This document shows positions 10,496 through 32,473 of a stretch of DNA of 64,000 nucleotides, piece after piece. Under the pieces are notes generated by a model. The model was not told where the DNA came from. It made no database searches and saw only the letters and a program-made list of their open reading frames with translations. The DNA lies in the NCBI GenBank assembly GCA_027704905.1, contig CM051013.1, positions 6,919,450 through 6,983,449 of the forward strand, in the 5' to 3' direction. The position numbers and the translations under genes were made by a program. This DNA is from Muraenolepis orangiensis (taxonomy: Eukaryota; Chordata; Actinopteri; Gadiformes; Muraenolepididae). Position 1 is the first letter of the stretch. The number at the start of each line of letters is the position of its first letter.

Positions 10496-12114
10496 TATCT
10501 GGAGTCAGAAGAAGACATGTGTCACGATACAGCACTCTTACTCACAAGAAACCCATCTCTGTGAGCCACACCACAATCCCAATTAACAGATGAGCTGAAT
10601 AACAATGTACTGACATGTTTTGGAACAGCAATGGTATACAAAATAATGAATTGAATGTCACAAAGTACCTCTGCGTTAAAGTCACCATGATACTGGTACA
10701 ACAGTGTGGCTCATTCTCTTAAACTCCAGGCAGTAAGACACATCTAACACTACCAACATGGGATACCAAGTCTGCAGTATGAAGCAAGGGGGCACAAACT
10801 ACAGTCTATCCTATTGATCCACACGACTAGGGTAGTTCACTACTAAGCACTTAACTTACACGACTTCATTTACGGACACATGCGGCGATCACCACACCGG
10901 TCAAACTTGTCCGATGGTGTTTGCTGACGGTGCGTAAAGAATGCGTGAGTTAATAAGTAACCACGTTACAACTCACAATGTAACGAGTTATGACACAGGA
11001 ACACCCTGGGAAGTTGGGACTGTGAAATAAAGGGCGTATTGTGTGTGTGTATATATATATATATATATTCAAAGTTGTATACAATACAAGGGGTGGCCAT
11101 GGCGTGCCCAAAGCATGTGTCCATGTTGGGCCATAATTCACTCGTCGTCGTAAAGACGCCCGTCTCACACGACCACCTCGTGTGCATCGTATATTAGCAT
11201 AGCTGCTGGATAACATACAATTAACATACGATCTTTGCATTAAAGTCAAGGTTTAGGGTGTAGGTTTTTTTTTTGGTTGTTCGACGTGCGTAGACGGTAT
11301 ACACCACCAAGACGAAACACGTCCACGAAACCCAACGCCATTATAAAAAAAACCGCACGGCGTGCGTCTCCCTGGGCTAGTCGTGTAGCCTCCATGCTGG
11401 TTGCTACTCCATTTGGATTTTAGCACCAGCCGATGTATAATTACGTCCCGTTACCAGTTATATGGGAGTAGTTATATTCCCTTATATTACACGGCAATTA
11501 TTTAGCCTCACACGGTTTAAAATTATATATATCGCATTGGCGAACCACAAAGCGCTATAAGGCACACCGTGGTGTTGAGAGGGACGGAGGGCTCGACGAG
11601 GCCTGGTCACGTTGACGCGACAACTGCGTACCTCTCCCTCCCAGCCCCCCTCTCTCTCTCCCTCGCTCCCTGTGTCTCTCCCTCCGAGAGACCGCGTGTT
11701 AGCAACCACCAAAACACCACCACGTCGACGGAGCGTATCTCCCCCCCCCCCCCCGTCCGGTACGACCACGTGTTAACGAAGAACGCGGTGTGAAATAACT
11801 CTCAGAAATGGGCAGCATCGTCAAGAATACTGTAAAAAAAAAATTGGGTTAATAAAGACACGCGAGGGACCATCACGTTAGCTTCAAGTCGACGGGCTAA
11901 GCTAGTTAGCTAGCAGGCCACGAGACCCATCCGACGTGCCGTTAAATGCCCCCCCCCTCTTTTAGACGGCGGTGCTCTTTATCGATAAAAACGAATTACG
12001 AACAAACGGGCATCGGTGTGCGCTTAGCGCCATCGCACACAAAGAAGAACGCGGAATCAACGCAATGTTTTAAGTGCATTTTGGGTTTTTAAAAAGCGTA
12101 GTTGTATAGCTTAC

Positions 12115-12320
12115 CCTTTCAGCTCCGACTAGCGAGGTTGTGTTTACGCCTCCTCCTTTGAGCTACGGGCGGCGCGGGCACGACGTCGCTTCTGGAGCAA
12201 CGTCATTCAGTAGTACGGAGCGACAGGGGAGCGCCGCGATTGGCCACGGGTCGCGCGTGTGGCCAATCAGGGCTGCGGCGTACGTGGACACCGCCCTTCA
12301 CTGGTGACCAATCAGCGTTG
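12115..12320 (-). promoter_or_regulatory. CNBP: CNBP promoter with CCAAT boxes and 5' exon donor
   Basis: A minus-strand donor GCTGAAAGG|GTAAGC (exon end 12115) fits a short non-coding first exon. Upstream, within 80 bp, are three CCAAT/ATTGG pentamers (12239-12243, 12263-12267, 12308-12312), typical NF-Y sites, in a GC-rich CpG-containing stretch with GACGTCGC. The exact start site is unknown. Confidence 0.55.
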
Positions 12321-12372
12321 GAGGATTTCTCTTCCCCAGTATGCAATCCAACGCTAAATGTCTACACCTCGG

Positions 12373-12800
12373 CCACTTTAACGTAGTGAGAATCGGTATG
12401 AGAATCAGAACTTTAATGTAGTTAGAATCTGAATCAGAACTTAAATGTAGTTCGAATCAGTATATCAGAACTTTTAATATAGTTAGAATCTGAATCAGAA
12501 CTTTTAATGTAGTTAGAAACAGAATCAGAACTTGTATGTAGTTGAATCAGAATCTGAACTTTGATGTAGTAAGAATCTGTATCAGAACTTTTATGTAGTT
12601 AGAATCAGAACTTAAAGGTAGTCAGAATCAGAACTGTAATGTACTCTGATTCAGAATCAGAACTTTAATGTAGTAAGATTCAGAATGATAACTTTAATGT
12701 AGTAAGATTCAGAATCCTAACTATAATTGTTATGTCCATTATATGACAATAATGTAGTTAGAATCGGAATCAGAACTTTAATTGAGTCCGAATCAGAACT
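12373..12800 (+). repeat. degenerate minisatellite, unit about 25-30 bp
   Basis: About 14 diverged repeats of GAATCAGAACTTTAATGTAGT with variable spacing. Units differ by single changes and small indels, so the array is old. It lies just beyond the CNBP promoter. Confidence 0.9.
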
Positions 12801-14453
12801 TAGATCTTTTGATTTTAGAAATGACAAATACATACAAAAGGTGCAGTGTGATGTACACAATGAATGTAACTAGGTTTTATAGTATTGATGCAATACAGTA
12901 TTTACAGTATTACAGTATTTAGTAGTTACACAGAACATTTAGTTCAGTGTTTGACAGTGTTAAATTCTCGTATGGCTAAAATTTAACACTGTCATTCAAT
13001 TTCATAGAAATTTTCAAGTTATTGGTCCTTCCTGGAGCATTTTCTGAGCATATTCTAATTCCAGTAGTCATATTTGGTTGTACATTATCAATTATTGCCT
13101 CGCCCCATATATATAGGGTTTAAGGTAGTTTTATGCCTATGATGTGTTCTATAAACAATACGAACCAAATACAAACACTAAACTAATCATACAATCAAAT
13201 ACAATGCAACTCAATTGAAAGCAGATTACAAAAATGTGTCTTTTCTTCAAATAACCAAACCATTGGGTATGACAGTGTGGAATAGACACTGCCTCACTTG
13301 GAGACAAAATAGTCCATAGGAAATCAGTGCCATATGCATTTCAGCTAACTTGCCTGAGAGCTTGGTCAGATCAATAACTGGGAAAGATGCAATCGTCACT
13401 GTCTTAAGGTGGCATTGTGTAAAATCACTCAAATAACAGAAATCCCAGCTAATTTAAATATTCATGCGAGAAATGCAATGTAAATAATAATATTGTATGA
13501 CTTTATTGTATGATTACCTTACCTGATGGTGTCATTCAGAAATGCCGACCGGACCACTCTTAAGACTAACCTACAGGAGTACCTTAAGAAGAGGCCCCAC
13601 AGTGACAAGCCCTGCCCTCATCCCCTTACACCAAGTAGCGTTAGACAGAGCTATATTATAATACCAGTGGAAGCTATAGGCTGACTATTTGATTGCACAG
13701 TTGATTAAGATGGACAAGTTTAAAAGACAAACAAGATACTGTGTTGGCAATGGTCAATGTTTGTGCTGACTTATAAATCCTGTCATTGTTGTCATGCCCA
13801 GCTCATTATGTTGGTGATGTTGTTTAATCCTTAAAGTATAGGTTGGTTGTTGTTTTTTTAGCTGCCAGACTTATGAACAATCTGTGATGCTAGGGTATCT
13901 CAGGGCACTGAGTCCGGGATGCTACCGACATGGTGAACACATGGTGAGTAGTGGCAGGTTTCACAGACGCTACAAAGGGCTTTGTCTCAGGAGTACTTTG
14001 AAGCAGTGCAGCTTTAAATGCCCTCAACTGACCACTGGAAATCGTTTTTTATGCATGATTCATTAGTAGTTTGTGTACGCAGGGATGGGTATGGGTGTGT
14101 GTGTGTGTGTGTTTATGTGTGTGCGCACACATTTAAATTAAGCAGAAGAACAGACAACATAACAAGTGCACAACTTTAACTTGTATATGACTTGTATGAC
14201 TTTGTATATGCCACAGTTGTTAACACACCGTATTTGAATTTGGCTGCCACTAAAGAAACCCCCAACAGGATGTAGTTGATGCGTGCTGCTGCGATGGATA
14301 TCCCCATCATTGTGTCTATCCAACCTAAGGATCTGGGTGCAGTTTTGAGCTAAACACGTCTCCAGAACAACGCAACAAAAAATGCATGTATGTCTCTAGA
14401 TTAGCATGCAACACACAATCTTTAGTTTGTATTCCAGGCTGATGCGCCATACG

Positions 14454-14491
<38 letters not shown>

Positions 14492-15240
14492 ATTAAGGTG
14501 TGGTACGCCTGCCTGCTCGCCAAGCGTGCAAAGTAACAGCAACCGTATCCATCTTTTTTTGACTACTACCACTAACTCTAATAGTAGTCGACTATGAAAT
14601 CGCAACAATAAACCACCCACCGGGGAGTTGAATCCCATCCACTGTTCTCCGTGTTTCTAGAAGAAGTGGGTGGGCTCTAGAGGAGTGTCTCGGTGGTGGT
14701 GGTGGAGAATGGTCGCCACTCCTGTTGTGACTGCGAGGTCCACTTGGAACCACTGGCGCCAGCAGTGACACCAGCTGAAACCTTTACTTTTGTGTGTGTG
14801 TGTATACTTCTTCACATTTCAATATTCGTCGGAGAACTACTATCCATCTATCTATCTATATATCGATATACACTTACAGCGAACAACGTCGGGTGTGTGA
14901 TCTTTCAACAACAAACGGCAGCAGCAGCAGCCACGACACTGAACATAAAACCTAACCATTGCAATGGATGATGTTTTTACACGTCATTTCTTTAGACGGC
15001 CCTCGGATTGGACGCACTGTGTTTCGCGGATGGACTGGATTTAACTAACTACTAATATGCATGCGTAATGGCTATCGGCCATCAACTATAAAAGTTTACA
15101 ATCCTGGGTTGGTTGGGTCGGAAAACACACACACACACACACCCGGTTCGATTTCAATCAACGCGGTGGTTGCCGTCGACAGAGAGCGGGATTAGTATTA
15201 TTAGTATTAGTATTATTATTATTAATAATAATCGACGTTC
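12801..15240. other. intergenic, no gene seen
   Basis: AT-rich non-coding DNA between CNBP and RAF1. It contains a (CA)n run at 14457-14489 and short GT runs near 14097-14112. I find no frame or splice pattern that I can support. Confidence 0.5.
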
Positions 15241-15374
15241 GGATTAGTCGCCACTGCTCCGATCTGCCTTCTTCAAAGCCTCGCAAATATGATGATGTCA
15301 TCGACGCCACTTTTTCCTCCCCGAAGTTATGGCGGAGCACAACTTTCTTCTTCTCGCCACCACCTCTCGTTTTG
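15241..15374 (+). promoter_or_regulatory. RAF1: candidate RAF1 non-coding first exon and donor
   Basis: A strong donor TTTTG|GTGAGTACG ends a CpG-containing segment at 15374, about 1.46 kb before the first RAF1 coding exon, whose acceptor is at 16810-16811. ATGATGTCATCGACG near 15290 resembles a CRE. Position and donor strength are the only evidence. Confidence 0.3.
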
Positions 15375-16836
15375 GTGAGTACGACTAACGGGGGTGGGGG
15401 TTCGAACCCCAACACGGGGTGGGGGGGGGGGGGCACTTTAATTAACCGCTTGTTAATTAAACACAACAAATGTTAAACTAGTAGTAGACTGTGTCTTCTT
15501 CATCTAGTCGGTTCGATCTACGGTCGGTCGGTTGGTGTCGCCCCGTTTTTCCGTCCTTTTAACTCGTGTGGTTAATAAGAAGAAGAAGAAGGAGTCTGGC
15601 GATTGGGATCATTGGGAAGTTCGCTTTTTTGTTGTTGTTGCAAACCTTTACAGGACAACGCCAACATATTCATGTGTTCAACGGTCAACTTTCGCTCTTT
15701 TTTTGCAGGTGAAATGACACGAGTTGTGCGTACTCGGGTCGTGTGCATGTAGGCCCGGTTCAGCCATGCTCGGCTACTAAAAGTGTGTTTTTCGTGTACA
15801 AAGCTGTGGACTTCTCCACGTCAATGTTAACCTTTGTGTGTGTGTGTGTGTGTGTGTGTTGCTGACCGGCTGACATTGATCTCACCTTTAACATGTGCAT
15901 GGACTTTAGAACGACTATAAACGGGAACACTATAACGGTAATGGCAGTCTTGCAAGTGAACTTGAAAGTGCCCGTATCCGTGTTTTTCTTTGGTTGGTGT
16001 TCGCAGAATATTTATAGAATTATCCTCATCACCACCATGAAGGACAATAGCGATAAGGAACCGAATCACTGGCCTGGTGGACGTGTTTTAGCTTTCTGTT
16101 CGTGTTGTTCCCACATGCACACAGCCATCATTCACACTGCGATGTGTGCGATGATATCATGTATACACAATAATAATAATGAGTTCTGTGGTAGTTAAAC
16201 GCAGTCAATTAGTTCTAGGGGGGGGGGCGACATATTGTTGTGCGTAATGCATAAGGAGAATGGAAAGCCAGGAGCAATGGGGTTGGCCAGGCAAGGAAAG
16301 TCAAGCACAACACACCGAAGCATATTTAGCACTGTATTTATACTGGCAACAGCACACGAAGGGTGCTCTCTTTAGTTGAGTTGATGTTGGGTCCAACTGC
16401 TGAGTAGCAACACACAAGGGGGGGGATCCTGTGTCGTGTTGGCGGTGCTGTCTCTCACTCGGTGCATTTTAAATAAAGATGTTTCTTTATTCAGAGTTTG
16501 TCATAGTAGCTGGGCTATTTGACGTCCAACTGGCTGGAGCAACAGTCATGGCCAGTGCTACTATGATGAGTCATGTAAAAGTCGTCAGTGGATGTTCATT
16601 GGTTGTTCCCTGTGTTGGAGGGTCTGTCGAAACCACACTGCACAAATATACCACGGCTGACCTCTGGGATCAGAAGTACAACACTCAGTCACTCTCTTTC
16701 TTTCCAGCTAATACTGTAAACATTACTGCTGTCATTTATCATTAGGGGTCCTACTTAACAAGAACCCCAACTTCATTGTTCCTAAACCGTGTGTGTGTGT
16801 GTGTACTCCAGACTATTAGGAGCACTCGTCTAGCTA

Positions 16837-25998
<9,162 letters not shown>

Positions 25999-27115
25999 AC
26001 ACGCCCCCCTCCTCCGTCACCTCCTCTTCTTCATATTCTTCCTCCCCCTCTGTTCTTCTTCTCATCCAATGAGAAATAGCATATATATAAACCTGAAATT
26101 GTCTCAACTTCCCCTGCCTTAAAACATCCGACCGTTCCTCATCATGCTGCAAAAAAACAAGATAAAAGTTACAGGAATGAGCGGATTGACACATGTATAT
26201 GCCTGGTGTTTTGAAGTGTGCGTCGGAGGAAAGATGAAGGAAAGAATCAATGTGGTGGAGTGGAGTGAAGTGCCAGTCGCCATACGTCCAGAGAGGCACT
26301 GGGTACTTTTGTACCGAGGGGGGAGGCGCAGGCCAAGCAGCGGCAGCAGAAGGAGTGTAAATACGAAGGCCCTGAGACAGAACCTACCTAGAGACAGACA
26401 CGCTTTTGACATTGAAGGAAACTCTGAAGATAGGAACTGTGTGTTTTTGTCTCTCTCTGACTCGGGGCTGTTTTGGGGTGGGGGGTGCTGTGCCTTGCGT
26501 CTGCTTGCTGGCCCGGTTTTCCGATGAGGAGGACGTTTTAAAATGCCTACTTGCCTTAAAAGCCTGAACCTCAACTGCGCACAGCGTGGCCTCATGTGGG
26601 GCCTCGCAAACAAGTGGTTGGATGATGTAGTTTCTGTTTAGTTGCACAATTGGTATTTGGTGTACTTTTGTTTTTTGTTCAGTGTCTTAATCAGTCTGAA
26701 ATAAGATTTTGGGGAAATTACGTTTGCGCTAAATGCCTTTTTTTAAATGCCCTTACCGGTTAGTTTTTTCTTCTGTTTTTTTTTGGTTTGAAACGGGATT
26801 GTGGGAGATTATATGCCATTCGACAGCGAGCGTACATGACTTAAGGAAAACTTTGATTTGCACATTTTAGCAAAAGCGATGTCTGAGCATAGTTTTTCCT
26901 GTGTTTGTAGATACCTGGATACCATTTCAAAACCGCCTCATTTTGGGTATCATCTTTTGCGATTTTGGCTGTCTTAAATATTTAAACAAATGATTTGGAG
27001 ACTAATTTACTTTTTTTTCTTCTTTGTCACGTGTGGTAGGAGATTAAACATTTTATTTTAAACTTTTCAAGAAAGTTGATTCAATGCTGTTTTAATAAAA
27101 ATTAAGTTAAATTTA
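25999..27115 (+). other. RAF1: RAF1 3' untranslated region
   Basis: Non-coding sequence after the RAF1 stop; the first strong AATAAA is at 27094-27099 in a T-rich setting. The length of about 1.1 kb is plausible for RAF1. Confidence 0.65.
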
Positions 27116-27179
27116 TTTGTGTCCTCTCTTGCCTACCCGGTGTTGAAATGCTCTTAATATCCTATATAGTCATTTTTAT

Positions 27180-28480
27180 TAAAACGTGTCTGCTAAATGA
27201 ATGTAGTGTGAGCTGATGTGACAGTGTGGGAACTCCCAGTCTAATAAGGAGGTCGTCTGCTCTGTCTGTCGGTGAATGTTCACACGCTGCAGGAGACTTG
27301 GTGTCACGTGACTGGGGAGGCCCCCCACACACCCAACAGGGAATTCCACCTCTGGTGCTGTTGGCGGGCTCACCCGAAAACACCAAGAAAGGAAGAGAAG
27401 TGCGACGACGAGGAAAAGTGACTGTTTAATAATAAATCAATAAAAGGTTATTTAAATCATATGTATTTTGTTTGCAGATCCTGGTGAGCCTAGTGTGCTT
27501 GCAGCACTGCAGACTCGACTGCAAATGTGATCTTGGAAAAAATAACTTAAGATTAATGGGTTTTTATTTTCCACAGCCCCACAGGAAATACACAACCGAA
27601 AATAAATCGCTTTTATCTTCTTCAATCTGGGCACTGGGCAAAAAAAACCCAATATGTGAGATAATGTGACTTCAACATTAGGCCTACGCGTCAAAACGGG
27701 AACCAGGCCGTCTGTATAGTTGACCGACTGATTGTTTGTCTGTTCTGTTTCTGCTTCAGAACATAACACATAGAAGACTAATGTCCCATACAGCTGGTGC
27801 AAACAGAATCACAGTTGAATCACTAGAGGTGATTTAACAATGTAGTCTATCAGACGTAAACCGTATTCAGTGGCAATGCGAGGACGCGTGTATGAATGTG
27901 GCTCCCTTAGTCTTCCACAAGGGGGCGCTGGCAACCTTCTGCAGCAGCTTGGCTCACCCATGAGACAAAAAATACACATGGACATAGTAAAAACATAAGG
28001 ACACTTATATTGCAAAATAAGCTTTATTGCCAATGACATATCCATAATGGATCTTCTCCATGATTTATTGATTTGTTCTTTGCTTTTAGACAAGATTTAG
28101 AAGAACAGTTCAGTATGCTACCACAGTCCCAAAGAGTTGCCATCTTGTATATTTGAACACATTGCACTGGTCTTTCAGGACTTAATGAATTTACCTGAAA
28201 ACCTCAATGTCTTCTTCCATTCGACTGTAATGCCACAGTATAAATCGTTCTCGGTAACACAGTTTATCCTATTGTTGTCCAATGGTCTCCACACGTCACT
28301 TATTCCTTCACATGTCCCACAACCACAACTGCAGAGCTGTTTACATGTTCCCCCTATATCTTTAAACTGTTGGCTTCTGAGTGCAAAGACAGTGAATAAA
28401 GTATTTATACGTTTTGATCTATTTGTTCTTTGGTTACATTTTTTTAAACTGAATGCACGTTATGATTGATCAAAATCTAT
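27180..28480 (+). repeat. parent block of direct duplication downstream of RAF1
   Basis: Three segments, 27188-27560, 27889-28150 and 28160-28480, are matched in order and orientation by 37316-37610, 37625-37960 and 38750-39045, with small indels and about 5-10% substitutions by eye. No gene is recognised in it. It also holds the CTCCC..AGTCTTCCACAAGGGGGCGC stretch at about 27900. Confidence 0.85.
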
Positions 28481-28489
28481 TTTCTCTAG

Positions 28490-29205
28490 GAATGCTTACT
28501 CCCCATTTCCTCCCGCAGTATACGTCTCCAAAACAACACCATACAAATAAAAATAATAATAAGAATAAAAATAAACCAAAAAAGTGACTAAAAAAAGCAA
28601 AGTGACTTAAATGACATGTACATGTTGTTGTTTTTTTGTTACAAAATCTTTACAACCATTTAAAGTGCCAGTAGTGCAGCAGCATCACGAATACAGTGCA
28701 GTAACTGCAATGAGTCCAGAAAGTCCAGCAAAGTGTTATGAAAGTGAGAACTCCTAGCAGTTCAGTAGGCGCACTGCCTGTGGATAAAAACTATCCTTAA
28801 ACCTGGTAGTCCTTGTACGGATAGGTAGGGGGGAGAAGAGATGGTGCCCAGGGTGGTTGCAGTCCTTTATGATGGACATGGCCTTCTTCTGACATCTGGT
28901 CCTACAGATCTCCTCAATGCATGGAAGTGCACACCCGTTGATCTTCTCTGCCGTCCTCACGACCCTCTGGATGTCTTTCTTGTCCTGTTCAGTGGTGTTA
29001 CCGTACCACACAGTGACGCCACCCGTCAGGACGCTCTCTACGGGGCCACGGTAGAAGTTCACTAGCCACCTCTGGCCTATTCCGCTTTTTCTGAGGCACC
29101 GCAGAGCATAGAGGCGCTGGTGTGCCTTCTTCAGCATGACCTCTGTGTTGCGGGTCTACGCCAGGTCATCGGAAATCTGTAGTCCAAGGAAACATAGTGA
29201 AACAT
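28490..29205 (-). mobile_element. 5'-truncated LINE: RT C-terminus and 3' end
   Basis: The reverse strand of 28754-29137 encodes the end of a LINE reverse transcriptase (KKAHQRLYALRCLRKSGIG, ESVLTGGVTVWYGN, RVVRTAEKINGCALP). Just upstream is LQISDDLA followed by a stop where the family has Trp. The 3' UTR (GTGCCAGTAGTGCAGCAGCA) runs to about 28490 and is shared with 43085-43390 and 62425-62690. Inactive. Confidence 0.88.
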
Positions 29206-29640
29206 AGTGAATAAGGACAGAGTCTTTGGTCTGCAACACCTGTAAAGAGCTGATATTATTATGGTTATTTAGTCTGTTGTGAAAACGTAACACTAATGCT
29301 GGACATCAGTAAGTCAGTCAGTCAGAACGACAGACAGACCGATGCATACCAAATTCAGGTAGGTCAAATATTTCCATAGGTGTGTTTCCTGGTGTCTATA
29401 CCCGATGTGGTTAAATAGGTGTGAGGAGACAGGGCCACCATATCGCCACGACAAGGCAACCATATCGCTTTTCTGGTTGTGCAGAATAACAAAAAGGAAT
29501 TAAGGATAAAAATAGAATCAACCCTCAGATGAGAGCATGGACATAAACAGAGAGCTGAGAGAGCGGCACCGATTGGCTAACCTTCTTCTTCCTTTTCGTT
29601 TTAATGTCTGCTGGCACCAGTGTTTAGGTGCATTAGTGTA

Positions 29641-29653
29641 CCACACACACACA

Positions 29654-29738
<85 letters not shown>

Positions 29739-29965
29739 AGAAGGTACTAGAAGGTCACCGGTTCAACTCCCTGAAACACCTGGGCACTGCCGAGGTGTCC
29801 TTGAGCAAGGCACCAGACCCCTACACTGCTCCCCGGGCGCTGTATATAAAAAAGCTGCCGAATGCTCCTTATAATAGGGTGGGTTAAATGCAGAAAAACA
29901 TGTGACCAATAAGACGATTCAAGATTAAGATTTAGGTCTAGACACACACACACACACACACACAC
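29641..29965 (-). repeat. (CA)n plus SINE-like module
   Basis: A (CA)n run of about 95 bp with one CC interruption is followed by a reversed SINE-like module (GGGCACTGCCGAGGTGTCCT, TGAGCAAGGCACCAGACCCC) and a second (CA)n at 29941-29968. It is the same family as 53341-53575. Confidence 0.8.
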
Positions 29966-30119
29966 ACAGTTACAGAAAAATAAAAACATATTGGATGAAA
30001 AAAAATGGATTTTTTTTTCACATGATTTATATGTGAATAACTATTTATATTAGTACTATATCATATAAGCTCAGTAGAAGCACGGTGACAGCAGGGGCGT
30101 CATTTTGTCTGGCCGGGTC

Positions 30120-30261
30120 ATACCACGTGACGTTTGCTATACGTCACAATAGCTGTGACTTTTGCTCTACGTCACGTGTCCTAGTACCATTGAAACTGAC
30201 TCAAAACCTTCTTTTGTAGGCTACGCGTAGACTATAAAATAACTTTTTGAGTCAGTTTCAA
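30120..30261. promoter_or_regulatory. inverted repeats rich in CACGTG/TGACGT sites
   Basis: CACGTGACG (about 30124-30132) pairs with CGTCACGTG (about 30170-30178), with CGTCACA and TGTGAC inside. Then TTGAAACTGACTCAAAA (30190-30206) pairs perfectly with its complement at 30245-30261. E-box and half-CRE motifs lie 220-350 bp before the kinase fragment, so this may be its old promoter, or an unrelated foldback. Confidence 0.45.
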
Positions 30262-30478
30262 TCAGTTGTCATCGAGGAGCCAGGGTGCAGGTACATTCAC
30301 TTCGAATAGACAGCCTAATATATAGCACAGATCAGACTACTAACTTGTGTAGTTTTGCCTCTAATGAACACAAGAATAAAATATGTGGTTGATGTATAAA
30401 TAACATGTCACCGTATCATTCCGTTCTTCCACAGAACTACACAGAGACACGTTGAAAGACACTTGGAACATATATTAG

Positions 30479-32366
30479 ATGGAGAACTATACTATCTTGA
30501 GGAAATTGGGCGAGGGTTCGTTCGGGAGTGTGTGGGAGTGTCGCTGCAAGACTTCGACGCGCCTCTTCGCCATCAAAGCCTACAAGAACTTGAGGAACAA
30601 CATCGAGAGGGAGATCCTGCCGCTCATGGTATAACAAACACTCACCAACTACAGCGCAAAGCTCTCGGTTATCTTTTAAAGTGATCACCATGCAGGCCAG
30701 GGGGGTTTTTCAAAGTGTGAGGATCAGCGCCTCTTGTGGGACGCTAGAGGGCGGCCAATGACCCTTACCGTACCTCAATGGTTACGGTAAGGGTCAAGGG
30801 ACATGAAGAAAAAACATGCATTAATTACCTGTACTACTCTCGCACGGGTTAGTGCTCAGTGTTGGTAGCCATCATAGAGGCTACTTCTAATGGACGGTCA
30901 ATACATCATCGAGCACAGAAAAAAACACAGCACCACCTACTAGGCATTTAATTTAAACAGGTTTAGTCCTACACATTATCGGTTTAGCCCAGACTCTGAT
31001 AAAGTAGGTGGCAAGGTAGTAGGTAACAAGCTCGTCAACTGTCGATGCTGCTGATTGGCTGCTTGCTGTCAAGTCCCGCCCATTGGACAGTAACCTCACG
31101 CTTGTGCCATGTAATACTTTCTGATGCTGCACGCGATCAAAGGTCATTGTTGTTTTACCGCCAGTTTAACGATAGTGGTGAGACACAAATCCAGGGTGTT
31201 TTTCGAGGAGGAAGATGTACTCAGATGTACATCTGCTCCATGAAATTGTGTCCAAAATCGGCCTCTACTTCTTATTGCTAGTATTATTGTTGACAGTTGA
31301 TTCCACATAAGAGAATACAGAGGTCCCATGTAATCATTCAATTTGTTGTAATCAGCTATTGCAGATTCAGGTACCATTCAGATTGTATTTGGTTAACTGA
31401 AATTTAGGTAATTACACTTCCACTTTCGATTATCTGCACAAGAAGCACTAGGTTGGATATGGCAGCAGAAGTATCATTTGCCATGACTAATTAATCTCTT
31501 CTCTGCTAGGTCCACTGACCGTGTTTCAGGAGTCTTTGTTCGAGTTGTTTTGGTCTGGAGAACAACTGCCTGAGCCACAGCCGCTCTTGGAGCCACAGGA
31601 GAAGTACCAGCTACCTGACTATGACCTGGCTGACCTCATAGACGTAAGTCTGCTCCTATTAGCTAGTGGAGCCTCCACCTAAAGGTCTGCTCAATGGGGC
31701 TGGGGTCAACGTACGGCAAAAGTTTAATATAATCGTTTTCTCATTGTTTTCTCCATTTGTAATGTCTGCAAATTAAAGAAAGGCCATTGATTGAAGTGTT
31801 TAATTCAAAGCCTTAAATAAAAAAGTGATTTGGGATTTTAGGGAGCCAAACCTGTCTCGTTAACATGTTTGGCCAGCAGTCAGAGATCCTTATTTTTCTT
31901 TCAGGCATGTCTCCAGATGGACCCTGCAGACAGGCCCACCTGTTACCAGCTGCTCCATCACCCTTACTTTACCCGGGACCAGTTCCACCACAGGTAACAG
32001 ACCTGGACCTAACTAGAGAAACTAGAGAAATGGACAGAACAGAGGGGAGGGAACGAGTGTCTTGTCCCTGAATGTCAGCGCACAGTAATGTTAGCTGGGC
32101 CCATTTAGTGAGCTTTGCATATTAGCGCTAGTGGTGCTCTCCATGTATGTATTCCTAAACGGGTTACTGCTGTGCCGGTATTCTCCAGAAGGTTGAATAT
32201 TTTTGTTGGTTTCTATCGTTTCCTGAATAGCTTTCTCAAAGAGCTGAATGAGATGGTCTGCAGCGATCATCGGAACAAAAATGAACCACGAGGCCGGAGA
32301 AGGTTCAGGCCTCAGTCCTGCGCAGCTTCCCGGTGTTCCCTTTCCAGTAATTCTTCAGTTATCTCC
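30479..32366 (+). pseudogene. CDKL-family protein kinase gene lacking its catalytic core
   Basis: Four exon-like blocks with good splice sites: 30479-30628, 31510-31643, 31905-31993 and 32231-32366. Block 1 is a kinase N-lobe start: MENYTILRKLGEGSFGSVW (Gly loop) and LFAIKAY (ATP-binding Lys). Blocks 2-3 are the C-lobe end: PLTVFQES.., then ACLQMDPADRP and LLHHPYFTRDQF, closest to CDKL kinases (CDKL3-like ACLQIDPADR). Block 4 gives SFLKELNEMV and an Arg-rich tail. Blocks 2, 3 and 4 join in phase, but block 1 joined to block 2 hits TGA at the third codon. The exons for the HRD and DFG motifs (about 170 residues) are absent from the 880-bp gap, which holds no N run. Best read as an internally deleted pseudogene. 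A hidden assembly collapse, or a non-catalytic product through an unseen exon, cannot be excluded. Confidence 0.72.
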
Positions 32367-32375
32367 GTAAGTCTG

Positions 32376-32376
32376 T

Positions 32377-32471
<95 letters not shown>
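32376..32471 (+). repeat. (CA)n microsatellite
   Basis: A pure CA run starting about 10 bp after the last kinase-like donor (ATCTCC|GTAAGT). Confidence 0.97.

Positions 32472-32473
<2 letters not shown>

Noticed and set aside
11482..11793. Frames on both strands near 11.6 kb
   Set aside because: Low-complexity C/T-rich DNA in the long CNBP 5' intron; no family match.
26119..26647. Frames over 100 residues in the RAF1 3' UTR
   Set aside because: They follow the RAF1 stop codon and match no known protein; likely chance.
30479..32366. Calling the CDKL-like locus an active kinase
   Set aside because: Catalytic and metal-binding exons are absent, and joining the visible exons breaks the frame.
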